64,000 bases of DNA from JBFHRE01 sp041746105 (GTDB taxonomy: Bacteria > Actinomycetota > Acidimicrobiia > Spongiisociales > ZC4RG35), in assembly GCA_041746105.1 (NCBI GenBank), contig JBGTHP010000017.1, positions 62,001 to 126,000 of the forward strand, in the 5' to 3' direction. Both the position numbers and the translations under genes were made by a program. The notes under the pieces are model-generated. The model saw only the letters and a program-made list of their open reading frames with translations. It was not told the DNA's origin and did not search any database. Positions 50,753 through 59,843 of the stretch are shown piece after piece. Within the stretch, counting starts at the first letter, position 1. Each line of letters opens with the position of its first letter.

Positions 50753-52354
50753 TCACGCCAGGACAACACCCTCCCACGGCGCGAGTGAGAGCGCCTGTGA
50801 AACGGACGAATCCCACCGCGATGCGTCCGTACCCGCGACGATGGTGAGGTCGCGCCACCGGTCGAGTCGGACGGTGGCACCGGTTTCCGACATGTTGGCC
50901 ACGACAAACACAGGGTCTCCGGCCGCACCGGTCCGTTCGAATCGGATGACGGCGGAATCCCAGGAACCCGAGAACGTGATGTCACCGATTTGTAGGGCTC
51001 GATGGTCCCTGCGCGTGGCCAGCAGCCGCCGATACAGTTCGAGATGGCTCGCCTTATCACCCAGTTGCGCTTCCACACTCAGCGTCTCCTGACCCCCGAT
51101 CGGCAGCCACGAGGTCGCCCCGTCGGTGAACCCTGCCATCGGCCCCGCGGACCATTGCATTGGAGTTCTGCATCCGTCACGGCCAAATCCGGGGGGCTGG
51201 TGGCCCCATGGGTCCTGTTGTTCGCCCGGCGGTATGTCGATGTTGGGCAGCCCGAGTTCATCTCCGTAGTAGATCGTCGGCGTGCCCCTCAGTGTCAACA
51301 ACAACAATGCGGCCAGCCGTGACTGGTGCCACCCGAGCCTGGTGGCGATGCGCGGTTCGTCGTGGTTGCCAAAAACCCAGTTGGGCCACGCCCCCGATGG
51401 CAACGCCGCTTCGATGGATTCAACCGCATGGCGGAATGCCAGAGGGTCCATGCCGACTTCGAGCAAGCTGAAGTTGAACGGCATGTGGAGTTCGTCGAGA
51501 TTCCAGCCGTAGTAGCCGGCCCAGATGCGGGGTTCGCTCTCATGGATCTCGCCCACCGTGAACCGGGGGCTCACGGCCTCGTACTCATCCACCAGCGCCC
51601 GGATCTTGCGAAACAGCAAATGGATGTCGGGATGGGCGGAGTCGTAGATGTGTTCGAAAGCGGCGTACTCCGGATCGATCTTGTAACCGGTGGGAAGTCG
51701 TCGCGCCGGGGGGTTGTCGCGCAGTCGCGGATCCTTGAGGCAGCGGTGGGCGACGTCGATACGAAAACCGTCGACACCGAGATCGAGCCAGAACCGAAGC
51801 CCATCGAGCATCGCTGCTTCTAGGTCGGGGTTGCGCCAGTTGAGATCGGGCTGGGCCGCCAGGAAGGAATGCAGGTAGTACTGGCCGGTGGTCTCGTCCA
51901 GAGCCCACGCCGGGCCGCCGAACAACGAACGCCAATTGTTGGGAAGACCACCGTCGGGCGCAGGGTCGCGCCACACGTACCAATCACGCTTGGGGTTGTC
52001 CCGGGAAGCTCTCGACTCCTCGAACCAGGCATGGCGATCAGAGCTGTGGTTCGGGACCCAGTCGACGATGACCTTGATCGAACGTTGATGGCAGCCCGCG
52101 AGGAAAACCTTGAATGAATCTAGGTCACCGAACAACGGATCCACCCCGCAATAGTCGGACACGTCGTACCCGAAGTCCGCTTGCGGTGACGGGTAGAAGG
52201 GGGACACCCAAAGTGCGTCGACTGTCAGCACCTCGACCAGGTAGTCGAGGCGTTGAGTGATTCCTGCAAAGTCTCCGACTCCGTCGCCGTTGCCGTCGGC
52301 CCACGATCGGGGGTAGATCTGATAGACGACGGCCGATTCCCACCATTTGGTCAT
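50753..52354 (-). CDS. GH13 alpha-glucosidase (oligo-1,6-glucosidase type)
   Basis: A 533-residue alpha-amylase-family enzyme predicted to act on alpha-glucosidic bonds of small oligosaccharides in the cytoplasm (no signal peptide). It has VVYQIYPRSWADGNGDGVGD at the N-terminus, VDWVPNHSSDRHAWF (region I), GFRIDVAHRC (nucleophile Asp), FTVGEIHESEPR (acid/base Glu), FGNHDEPRIATRL (transition-state Asp) and a C-terminal beta domain. It lies inside the trp operon, 11 bp after the YgfZ-like gene and ahead of trpC, an unusual place. Exact substrate (isomaltose, trehalose, maltose) cannot be read from sequence. Confidence 0.92.
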   Translation of the reverse strand: MTKWWESAVVYQIYPRSWADGNGDGVGDFAGITQRLDYLVEVLTVDALWVSPFYPSPQADFGYDVSDYCGVDPLFGDLDSFKVFLAGCHQRSIKVIVDWVPNHSSDRHAWFEESRASRDNPKRDWYVWRDPAPDGGLPNNWRSLFGGPAWALDETTGQYYLHSFLAAQPDLNWRNPDLEAAMLDGLRFWLDLGVDGFRIDVAHRCLKDPRLRDNPPARRLPTGYKIDPEYAAFEHIYDSAHPDIHLLFRKIRALVDEYEAVSPRFTVGEIHESEPRIWAGYYGWNLDELHMPFNFSLLEVGMDPLAFRHAVESIEAALPSGAWPNWVFGNHDEPRIATRLGWHQSRLAALLLLTLRGTPTIYYGDELGLPNIDIPPGEQQDPWGHQPPGFGRDGCRTPMQWSAGPMAGFTDGATSWLPIGGQETLSVEAQLGDKASHLELYRRLLATRRDHRALQIGDITFSGSWDSAVIRFERTGAAGDPVFVVANMSETGATVRLDRWRDLTIVAGTDASRWDSSVSQALSLAPWEGVVLA

Positions 52355-52365
52355 GGTGAGAGAAT

Positions 52366-53223
52366 CTACTCGGAGCCGGTGCGGGCCAGAACTCGACCCT
52401 CGGTTGAACCCTCGGTCGTGTCCAGCTGGATCGTTTGGCCGATCTCTACCTCCCGGCGGAGCATTCCGAGTCCAACTACGCCGTTGCCACCCAAACCCCA
52501 GCTCGTGATGACGCCAACCTGGCGGCCCTCGCTCATCGCGGTTGCCGGTCCGACCGGAACCGAAGTCAGACCGGTTTCAACTTTGCGCAGATAACGGTTG
52601 ACGTGGCCCCTGGTGTCGATTCGCGCCACCAGTTCTTGTCCGAGGTAACAACCTTTGGCAAACGAGACCGATTCTTCTACCAGACCGGTCTCTTGCGGGA
52701 TCGTCGATTCGTCGACATCGAGACCGAAGACCGGCTCCCCTGCTTCCACCCTCACAGATTCGAATTGTGCATCGGTTCCCACGGACGGACCTACCGGCGG
52801 CGGAAGCCCAACTCCAACGGCAACGTCGATCGGCAACGATGCGATGAGCCCGTCCTCGGCGACGGTCCATCGTCCGGGTGTCGGTGCAGATGCCAGAGAC
52901 CCGGCGGGGTGGACCTCCCACGTTTCGCCAGAGTCGAGATGGATCTCGGCTTTGACCCTTATCCGATAGTGGCTGAGGTCTGAAACAACCCTGTCACCGT
53001 GACCGGCGTCGGTGAGCAGCCCCACCCGTTCTTCGCCCCGTAGTGCCCATAGAACCGCCCGCAGCTTTCCCTGCGGTCCCAAGAGAAACGTTCGTGCGAT
53101 CGTCCCAGGCTCCATACCGGTGATGTCCTGGCTGACCAGCCCCTGCAAGAAGGACACGGCGTCGGGTCCATTGACCCAAACAAGGTCACGTCTGCCATCG
53201 AAACGCAGGTTTTGATCGGTCAT
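52366..53223 (-). CDS. ygfZ: YgfZ/GcvT-family folate-binding protein
   Basis: A 285-residue tetrahydrofolate-binding protein related to the glycine-cleavage T protein and to E. coli YgfZ, which supports iron-sulfur enzymes. It has the N-terminal VNGPDAVSFLQGLVSQDIT, the diagnostic KGCYLGQELVARIDTRGHVNR motif (the KGCYxGQE box with its conserved Cys), and a C-terminal beta-barrel (GVVGLGMLRREVEIGQTIQL). The ATG overlaps the trpE stop by 4 bp, which ties an Fe-S/folate maintenance protein to tryptophan synthesis genes. Confidence 0.92.
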   Translation of the reverse strand: MTDQNLRFDGRRDLVWVNGPDAVSFLQGLVSQDITGMEPGTIARTFLLGPQGKLRAVLWALRGEERVGLLTDAGHGDRVVSDLSHYRIRVKAEIHLDSGETWEVHPAGSLASAPTPGRWTVAEDGLIASLPIDVAVGVGLPPPVGPSVGTDAQFESVRVEAGEPVFGLDVDESTIPQETGLVEESVSFAKGCYLGQELVARIDTRGHVNRYLRKVETGLTSVPVGPATAMSEGRQVGVITSWGLGGNGVVGLGMLRREVEIGQTIQLDTTEGSTEGRVLARTGSE

Positions 53224-54689
53224 GTGAGGGACTCCGCCCGGCCGAGCGCGTCCAGCACGGCGGCCGCCTTGAGCATCGTTTCTTCATATTCGGCAGCGGG
53301 ATCGGAGTCCGCGACGATGCCGGCGCCTGCCTGAACCCACGCTTTACCGCCGGCGACCACCACGGTCCGCAAGCAGATACAGGTGTCGACGTTGCCAGAA
53401 AAATCCAGGTAGCCGGCTGCACCGGCGTAGGGCCCCCTGGCCACGGGCTCATGGTCATCGATGATTTCGATGGCTCTCACCTTTGGCGCCCCGCTGACGG
53501 TTCCATGCGGGAACGTCGCCCTGATAACCTCGACCGGGCTGATGTCAGGCCTCAGTTTTCCTGAGACGCCGGAGACGATATGCAGAACGTGGCTATAACG
53601 TTCGATCACCATCAAGTCGTCCACATGCACCGATCCGAACTCGCAAACGCGACCCAGGTCGTTTCTCGCGAGGTCGATCAGCATCGTGTGTTCTGCCCGT
53701 TCTTTCGGGTCGGCCAGAAGCTCCTCCTCCAGACGCCGGTCCTCCTCATCGGTGCTGCCGCGCCGTCTGGTTCCGGCGATCGGGCGTGAATAGGCGATTC
53801 CGTCCCTGACCCTTGTCATCAGCTCGGGAGACGACCCCAGAACCGCCACTTCGCTGCCGCGCACAAAGAACAGGAACGGCGAAGGGTTGATCAGGCGCAG
53901 GGCTCGGTAGACCGCAAAGGGATCACCCTCGAACGCTGTTTCGAGTCGCTGGGACATGACAACCTGGAAAGCGTCCCCCTCGACTATGAGTCGTTTGATC
54001 GATCGCACCGCTTCCTCGAACGCGGGCTGGTCGACGGTCGAAACAAAGTGGGGGCGTGCACTTTCTGAAGAGACGGAGGCAACGAGATAAGGGAGCGGCT
54101 TTCCCAGACGTTCGATGTCGGCGGCCAGTTTTTCAATCGCCGAAGCGTATTGGCCGGCCGGGTCTGAGCCGATCCGGACGTTTCGCACCATCACGATGGT
54201 TTGTCTCACCCGATCAACCGCGGCCAGCGATCCAACGAACTGCCACAACATCTCGGGCAGGCCCCGGTCATCGGGTGGCCGGCCGGGCAGAGACTCGATA
54301 TATCGAACGCAGTCGTAGCCAAGGTATCCGACCAGTCCGGAGTGCAGCGGCGGAAGCCCTGGGAGATCGGGGCTGTTCTGGCCGGCGACCAACGCCTCGA
54401 GCAACTCCAATGGATCGTCTCCTGCGACCTCGACGTCGGGATCGTCGATCGTGGTGACGCCATCGCGACTGACCACCGAGAAAAGGGGATCCCATCCGAC
54501 AAAAGACCACCTCCCCCACCGCTCGCCACCCTCAACCGACTCGAGTAGGAAGCCGTCTCCGGCACCAACCAGCTTTTCGAAAACCGACACAGGAGTGTCT
54601 CGATCGGCCATCAACTCCACCGAAATCGGGACGACGGTATGGCGCGATGCGAGATCCAGGAATTCCTCGAGAGTGGGCCGCATCTCCAT
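53220..54689 (-). CDS. trpE: Anthranilate synthase component I
   Basis: Converts chorismate to anthranilate using ammonia from a glutaminase partner. The 489-residue protein shows the feedback-site LLES motif near residue 49 (FLLESVEGGERWGRWSF), the GLVGYLGYDCVRYIE segment, and the catalytic half with VVMSQRLETAF, NPSPFLFFVRG, RPIAGTRRRG, FPHGTVSGAPKVRAIEII, GPYAGAAGYLDFSGNVDTCI and VQAGAGIVADSDP. No trpG amidotransferase or trpD is present in the window, so these must lie elsewhere. An alternative ATG lies two codons downstream. Confidence 0.97.
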   Translation of the reverse strand: MEMRPTLEEFLDLASRHTVVPISVELMADRDTPVSVFEKLVGAGDGFLLESVEGGERWGRWSFVGWDPLFSVVSRDGVTTIDDPDVEVAGDDPLELLEALVAGQNSPDLPGLPPLHSGLVGYLGYDCVRYIESLPGRPPDDRGLPEMLWQFVGSLAAVDRVRQTIVMVRNVRIGSDPAGQYASAIEKLAADIERLGKPLPYLVASVSSESARPHFVSTVDQPAFEEAVRSIKRLIVEGDAFQVVMSQRLETAFEGDPFAVYRALRLINPSPFLFFVRGSEVAVLGSSPELMTRVRDGIAYSRPIAGTRRRGSTDEEDRRLEEELLADPKERAEHTMLIDLARNDLGRVCEFGSVHVDDLMVIERYSHVLHIVSGVSGKLRPDISPVEVIRATFPHGTVSGAPKVRAIEIIDDHEPVARGPYAGAAGYLDFSGNVDTCICLRTVVVAGGKAWVQAGAGIVADSDPAAEYEETMLKAAAVLDALGRAESLT

Positions 54690-54731
54690 CGAGGACAGGC
54701 TAGAGCCGGCTACGACCTCCGTAGCCGCAGA

Positions 54732-55505
54732 TCAAATCTCGGCCAGTTGCTCGAGAAATGGGATTCCTGCAAAAACCCTCTGGAAGAAGACTGCGAGGCG
54801 GAAGACGTTGTTGGTCAGCAGCAAAACACCGAACGCCGTCATCAGTACGCCTCCGGTCACGTTGATCGGCTTCAACCACCGTCCGAGGGCTTTCACGCTG
54901 CGAAGTGCTCTGTCGACGCCAAGCCCGGCCAGGATGAATGGCACACCCATACCCATCGAAAACGCAAAAAGCAGCAGCATCCCTTTGACCACGGTGTCCT
55001 GAGTGGATGCGACTGCGAGAACCCCGGTCAGGACGGTGCCGATACAAGGCGACCATCCGAAACCAAACGCTACTCCCATGACTGGCGGCGCCCAGTTACC
55101 CAACCGTGAAGGCTTGACATCGAGTCGCCGCTCCCGAGACATGAACCCGAATATGCCGCGATTGGAGAACGACATCCCGATCATCACTATCCCGAAAGCG
55201 ATGATCAGGGCTCCCGCGATTCGGTTGATCACGACCTGATTGCTCAAGAGCAGCTCGCTGATGCTGGTCGCCAGGGCGCCGCTGGCAACGAAGACAAGCG
55301 TGAATCCGGATACAAAAAGGGCAGTGGTTCTGAGCATCCGTCCTTTGGCAGCCCTTCCCTCCCGGAGATCGGCAACCGAATAACCACTCATCAGGCCGAG
55401 ATATCCAGGCAGCAGTGGCAAAACGCACGGTGAGAGGAAGGCGAGTAATCCACCGCCAAACGCCACGGCCAGCTGTATCGCCAGGCCAAGTTGTGAGAAG
55501 TCCAT
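54732..55505 (-). CDS. ccdA: Cytochrome c biogenesis protein CcdA
   Basis: A 257-residue, six-helix thiol-disulfide transporter that moves reducing equivalents across the membrane for cytochrome c maturation or other extracytoplasmic reduction. The two redox Cys lie in FLSPCVLPLLPGYLGLM (near residue 27) and FGWSPCIGTVLTGVLA (near 155), both in the family's conserved positions. Forty-odd bases separate it from trpE on the same strand, so it may head the operon. No ccsA/resB neighbours are in the window. Confidence 0.94.
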   Translation of the reverse strand: MDFSQLGLAIQLAVAFGGGLLAFLSPCVLPLLPGYLGLMSGYSVADLREGRAAKGRMLRTTALFVSGFTLVFVASGALATSISELLLSNQVVINRIAGALIIAFGIVMIGMSFSNRGIFGFMSRERRLDVKPSRLGNWAPPVMGVAFGFGWSPCIGTVLTGVLAVASTQDTVVKGMLLLFAFSMGMGVPFILAGLGVDRALRSVKALGRWLKPINVTGGVLMTAFGVLLLTNNVFRLAVFFQRVFAGIPFLEQLAEI

Positions 55506-55597
55506 GCGTCAACCAACCGGTTCGCCGACAGCCATCTTCCCATGGGCCGGTTTGTTTTCCGATCGTTCCCCATTTCATGACCTAGCCTGCCACCACC

Positions 55598-56815
55598 GTG
55601 CGCAGCCTGGTCAGCGACCTCTTTCCTTTCAGCCGTTTGACGCGGCAAGATCGACGGTTGCTCGGGATTCTGGCGGTCGTCGGGTTCATCCAGGGTTTTG
55701 GCCAGTCCCATCTCTCTGCACTGGTCCCCTTCACCAGACTCTCCCTCGGACTCGATCAAGCGGGGATGTCGGCTGTGCTCTCGGTAACCCGCCTCGCCTC
55801 GATCGGGGCCGTGGCTTTTTCGGTTTGGGGCGATAGGCGGGGGCGGCGCAGCCCGTTGCTGGCTGCGGTGGCGGTTCTGATCCTGGCGTCGTCCATGACG
55901 GCGCTGGTAGGCAACGCCGCCCTTTTCACAGTGAGCCAATCGATATCCCGAATCGCGAGCACAGCCATCGGAACGCTTGGAGTCGTCTTGATCGCCGAGA
56001 CCGTTTCCATCGAACATCGCGCCTTCGGCATCGGCTTCTATGCGGCGAGCGGATCACTCGGTGCCGGCGCAGGACAGCTCATGCTCCTGGTTGCCGACAA
56101 TTCGCCTGAGGCCTGGAGGCTGGCGTTCGCGGCGATGGCTCCGCTCCTGATCCTGATGGTGTGGCTGAGACGGGTGCCAGAGTCTCCCCTCGCCCACCGT
56201 CGACCGATCGTTCCAATCCGCGATTTTGTCACCGGCGAGCGGTCATTTGTGTTCTGGGTATCTGGTGTGGCCGCCCTGATGGCCGCCGCTCTCCCCGCCC
56301 TCGCGTTCGCCTTCACCAACGAACGGCTCATCGGCGAGCTCGGACTCGGGACCGGAACCGCCATTCTCATCGCTCTCGGAGGCGGAACTCTCGGTGGTCT
56401 CGGTTTCTGGATCGGCGGCCGCCTCGCCGATACCTGGGGACGGCGACCGACAACGGTTCTTGCCCTGGCTCTCGGGGCCGGCGGCGGCGTCTGGCTCTTC
56501 AACACCGAATCGGTGGGCCAACTCGTCGTGGCGGTATTCATCGGATCCTTCGGGAGCTTCGCCTACCTGCCCGCGGCCTCGGCCCACCGAACCGAGTTGT
56601 TCGCGACCGACAATCGCAGCACTGCCACTTCGGCAGGCGCCTACCTGGCGACCATCGGTTCGGCCCTTGCCCTCGCCGTGGGAAGGCTGGCAATCGCCGA
56701 ATTGGGTTTGTCGGCGACCGTCACCCTGATGCTGATCCCGACTGCTGCCGCCATCGCCCTGACACTCATGCTTCCGGAGACCAGGGGTCAGCCGTTGAGT
56801 CCGGCCCGCATGTAG
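55598..56815 (+). CDS. Major facilitator superfamily transporter
   Basis: A 405-residue, 12-helix MFS protein starting at GTG. The loop between helices 2 and 3 reads WGDRRGRRSPLLAA, the MFS signature D-R-x-G-R-R, and the symmetric loop between helices 8 and 9 is IGGRLADTWGRRPTTV. A short cytoplasmic loop separates the two six-helix halves (PESPLAHRRPIVPIRDF). Substrate cannot be inferred. It is divergent from ccdA (92 bp between) and convergent with the MATE gene, whose end overlaps by 28 bp. Confidence 0.9.
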   Translation: MRSLVSDLFPFSRLTRQDRRLLGILAVVGFIQGFGQSHLSALVPFTRLSLGLDQAGMSAVLSVTRLASIGAVAFSVWGDRRGRRSPLLAAVAVLILASSMTALVGNAALFTVSQSISRIASTAIGTLGVVLIAETVSIEHRAFGIGFYAASGSLGAGAGQLMLLVADNSPEAWRLAFAAMAPLLILMVWLRRVPESPLAHRRPIVPIRDFVTGERSFVFWVSGVAALMAAALPALAFAFTNERLIGELGLGTGTAILIALGGGTLGGLGFWIGGRLADTWGRRPTTVLALALGAGGGVWLFNTESVGQLVVAVFIGSFGSFAYLPAASAHRTELFATDNRSTATSAGAYLATIGSALALAVGRLAIAELGLSATVTLMLIPTAAAIALTLMLPETRGQPLSPARM

Positions 56816-58098
56816 GCGGTCCCGAGTACCGCGAGCCGCGCCACCACCATCGCGGTGATGCCCCACCAAACCCCGGCCAGGCCCCACCCGGAACTCAGTG
56901 TGAGCCAGAGGACGGCAGCGATCGCCAAGAACCCGGCAAAGGTCGATCGCGCCAGCAGGCGAACCGACAGGGTCGCCAGGAAGACCCCATCGAGCACAAA
57001 CAGCAACGCCGCCGCAGGCTGCATGACGGCGGCAATCGGGACCGCATCGCCCAGGGACGCGATGACGGGAGGGTCATCCGTGAAGGGTCGACCGACGGAA
57101 CCACCGAGCCCCGCCAGGATTGCGCCAAGGCCAACGCCTACCGCCAATCCCCACCGAAGGAGCCGGTTGGCCACTGCCTTGGCCGTTTGGACCTCGCCCG
57201 AGCCGAGAATCGAGGCTATGAGGGTTTGGGCTGCGATCGCGAGAGCGTCGACGATCATCGCCAATAGGAACCAGATCTGGCTGATCACCTGGTGAGCGGC
57301 CACCTCCACCGTGCCGATGCGGGCGGCGACCGCGGTCGCCGCTGTCAATGAGGCAACCAACAGCAAGGTTCGGATGATCAGAACCGGCCCCGCTTTGAGA
57401 AAGGGAACCAGCTCAAAGGCGGTCAGCCGGCCTTTGGGCCACGCTTCTTCGTGTGCTTTTCGACGCAGCAACCACAAGAAACCGAGAGCACCCACCCATT
57501 GGGCGACGAGCGTCGCGTACGCCGCCCCTTCGATCCCAAGCCCGGCACCAAATATGAGGATTGGGTCGAGGACGATATTGACGACATTGATCACAAGCGT
57601 CACATAGAAGGGCATCCTGGTGTCCTCAAAACCTCGATAGGCTCCGTTGGCTGCGGTGATGATCAGGACAGCCGGCAACGCAAAAGCCCTGATTCTGAGG
57701 TAGGACAGGGCCGGATCGACAACGTTCGGCCCTGCTTGCATTCCCTCGACAAAAAACCGGTCGCCAATCAGAAGAATGACCACCGCCACGACCCCGATGA
57801 CCACGGCCAGTGTCATTGCTCCCCAAACAATCCGGCCCGAATTGGCGATGTCTCCCGACCCCCGTGCTCTGGCAACCAGCGGGGTCGTTGCGTAGGCGAG
57901 AAAGTTGAAGACGGCAAAGGCGAAGCCAAAGATGGCGGCGTCTACCCCGAGAGCGGCGAGTTCTACCGTCCCGAGTCGCCCGACGAAGGCGGTGTCAACA
58001 AGAGAAAGGACCGGGTCGGCGGCAAGGGTGGCCAGCGCCGGGATCGCCACCGCCAGGATTCTCCTGACAGAGACCGGAGCGACCGGAGCCGCTGTCAT
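56788..58098 (-). CDS. MATE family efflux transporter (DinF-like)
   Basis: A 436-residue, 12-helix multidrug/toxin exporter using a cation gradient. N-terminal LAVAIPALATLAADPVLSLVDTAFVGRLG matches the first-helix signature; FGAGLGIEGAAYATLVAQW and VAAHQVISQIWFLLAMIVDALAIAAQTLI in the second half fit the DinF/NorM group. Its ATG overlaps the nth stop by 4 bp, so the two are translationally coupled. Substrate unknown. Confidence 0.92.
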   Translation of the reverse strand: MTAAPVAPVSVRRILAVAIPALATLAADPVLSLVDTAFVGRLGTVELAALGVDAAIFGFAFAVFNFLAYATTPLVARARGSGDIANSGRIVWGAMTLAVVIGVVAVVILLIGDRFFVEGMQAGPNVVDPALSYLRIRAFALPAVLIITAANGAYRGFEDTRMPFYVTLVINVVNIVLDPILIFGAGLGIEGAAYATLVAQWVGALGFLWLLRRKAHEEAWPKGRLTAFELVPFLKAGPVLIIRTLLLVASLTAATAVAARIGTVEVAAHQVISQIWFLLAMIVDALAIAAQTLIASILGSGEVQTAKAVANRLLRWGLAVGVGLGAILAGLGGSVGRPFTDDPPVIASLGDAVPIAAVMQPAAALLFVLDGVFLATLSVRLLARSTFAGFLAIAAVLWLTLSSGWGLAGVWWGITAMVVARLAVLGTAYMRAGLNG

Positions 58099-58766
58099 CC
58101 GCTCTTGCCCTCGAAGGGGCAGATGGGAAACATCTCACATTCGTAGCAGCGGGGCCGCCGGGCATCGCAGACGTCTCTCCCGAATTGAATCACTCGCATC
58201 GAGAGCCCCGACCAGTGTTTTTGCGGGAACAGTGCCTTTAGATCCTTTTCGATCTTCACCGGGTCGCTCTCAGCGGTCAGACCCAGCCGTCCCGACACCC
58301 GCCGTACATGGGTGTCGACGGCGATTGCAGGTTTGTCCCAGGCTTCTGCCAATACCACCGATGCCGTCTTGCGGCCGACCCCTTTGAGGGTTACGAGTTC
58401 ATCGAGTGTTTCCGGCACAATGCCGTCGAAACGACTCACCAGATCGGCGGCGAGTTCAACGACGGCGGCGGCTTTCTGCCGATAGAAGCCTGTCGAGAAG
58501 ATGATCTGTTCAACCTCCGCAAGGTCGGCGCCGGCCAGCGCCTCCGCCGATCTAAACCTGGAAAAAAGGACCGGCGCCACTCGATTGACGGTGTCGTCGG
58601 TGGTCTGGGCCGACAGAACCGTTGCCACGAGAAGTTGCCAGGGATTGGTGTAGTCGAGCGCGGTCCGAATCGTGGGATAACGCTCAACCAGTCGGTTCCA
58701 TACCGCTCTGGCATGTCCCCTTTCTGCGGGATCAGGTGTTGAACCGTCTGCTCGGTGGAGGGCCAT
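58095..58766 (-). CDS. nth: Endonuclease III
   Basis: Bifunctional DNA glycosylase/AP lyase for oxidised pyrimidines, 223 residues. It has QLLVATVLSAQTTDDTVNRV, the helix-hairpin-helix ELVTLKGVGRKTASVVL with the catalytic Lys, AVDTHVRRVSGRLGL with the catalytic Asp, and the [4Fe-4S] motif C-x6-C-x2-C-x5-C in CDARRPRCYECEMFPIC. The ATG at 58766 starts MALHRADGSTP; the open frame upstream extends into a divergent gene and is discarded. Confidence 0.97.
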   Translation of the reverse strand: MALHRADGSTPDPAERGHARAVWNRLVERYPTIRTALDYTNPWQLLVATVLSAQTTDDTVNRVAPVLFSRFRSAEALAGADLAEVEQIIFSTGFYRQKAAAVVELAADLVSRFDGIVPETLDELVTLKGVGRKTASVVLAEAWDKPAIAVDTHVRRVSGRLGLTAESDPVKIEKDLKALFPQKHWSGLSMRVIQFGRDVCDARRPRCYECEMFPICPFEGKSG

Positions 58767-58805
58767 GGGGCTTGGGAGTGTATCCCGGTAGAGTGCGAAT
58801 CCGGC

Positions 58806-59363
58806 ATGAGCAAGCTCCTCAGAACAGCGATCGTCGACAGGGCGAAGGTGAGTGGGGAGTTGGTGATGGTTGACGGATTCCTCAACCACAGAGTCGAACC
58901 CGAGCTGATAGCGGACGTTGCCCGGCATCTGTCGGATCGGCTGCCCGACTCCGACGCCATCGTCACCTCAGAAGCATCTGGGATCGCCCCCGCCTATTCC
59001 GTGGCCGAGTTTCGCAAGCAGCCGATGATCTTCGCCAAGAAACGCCCTGCCATTCCCGCCAGCGGGCACTGGCGCCAGATCGTGTCACCGACCAAGGGGG
59101 ATGTGACCTGGCTGGTTCTGTCAGCTGATGCCATCTCCGGCATCGGTCGAGCCATCATCATCGACGACTTCCTGTGGGGAGGAAGAACCGCTCTGGCTCT
59201 GACCCAGATGCTGCGGGAGGCGGAAGTGACGGTGAGCGGCGCCGGGTTCTGTATCGAAAAAACCTTTGGTGACGGCCGTCGGCTGCTCGAGGCCGAAGGC
59301 GTCAGAGTGGTGGCGGCGGCGGTTATAACCGGCATAGAACAGGGGCGCGTGATTGTCGCCTGA
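58806..59363 (+). CDS. Purine (xanthine/adenine-type) phosphoribosyltransferase
   Basis: A 185-residue type I phosphoribosyltransferase. The PRPP-binding loop is RAIIIDDFLWGGRTALAL (hydrophobic residues, Asp-Asp, then GGRT). The N-terminal MSKLLRTAIVDRAKVSG and LNHRVEPELIADVARHLSDRL, with DAIVTSEASGIAPAYSVA, resemble xanthine phosphoribosyltransferases (DFLNHQIDP-type segment). This suggests salvage of xanthine or another purine. Start chosen at the ATG 58806; the gene is divergent from nth. Its stop overlaps the thioesterase start. Confidence 0.85.
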   Translation: MSKLLRTAIVDRAKVSGELVMVDGFLNHRVEPELIADVARHLSDRLPDSDAIVTSEASGIAPAYSVAEFRKQPMIFAKKRPAIPASGHWRQIVSPTKGDVTWLVLSADAISGIGRAIIIDDFLWGGRTALALTQMLREAEVTVSGAGFCIEKTFGDGRRLLEAEGVRVVAAAVITGIEQGRVIVA

Positions 59364-59799
59364 GCTCACCGAAATCATCGACCGGGTGCGAGCAGCCTAT
59401 GGAAATCACTGCTTCGCCTGTGGTCCCGACAACGAGGTCGGTATCCATCTCGAGTTCGTAGAACTCGATTCCGCCGATCGCATTCATGGTCGGTTTGATG
59501 CGAGGAGCGATTTCCGGGGCGCCAACGAGATGCTCCACGGCGGCATCGCGGCCGCCGCGCTCGATGAGTTGTTGGTCTGGGCGGGCATTTTGACCCATGG
59601 CGTAATGACCGTGACCGGAACCCTGGATCTCCGCTATCGACGGCCCCTGGTGGTAGGCGGCCCGATCGATGGCTCCGCCTGGGTCACAGAAAGGACCGGG
59701 CGCAGACTGCGAGTTCAAGGCCATCTCCTGGCGGACGGCAAGCCGGCGGTCGAGGCTTCCGGTCTCTACCTGGTTTCGAGCGAAGTCGCATCCCTGTGA
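59353..59799 (+). CDS. Hotdog-fold (PaaI-like) thioesterase
   Basis: A 148-residue single hotdog domain. NHCFACGPDNEVGIHLEF is the usual N-terminal segment; FRGANEMLHGGIAAAALDELLVWAG carries the HGG motif and catalytic acidic residue of PaaI-type acyl-CoA thioesterases. TGTLDLRYRRPLVVGGPI forms the central strand. It starts with TTG at 59353, overlapping the phosphoribosyltransferase stop. The acyl substrate is unknown. Confidence 0.85.
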   Translation: MSPELTEIIDRVRAAYGNHCFACGPDNEVGIHLEFVELDSADRIHGRFDARSDFRGANEMLHGGIAAAALDELLVWAGILTHGVMTVTGTLDLRYRRPLVVGGPIDGSAWVTERTGRRLRVQGHLLADGKPAVEASGLYLVSSEVASL

Positions 59800-59843
59800 C
59801 TGTCCGGTTCGGAGCCAGGTCCCACTGTTAGCGTCTCGACCGC

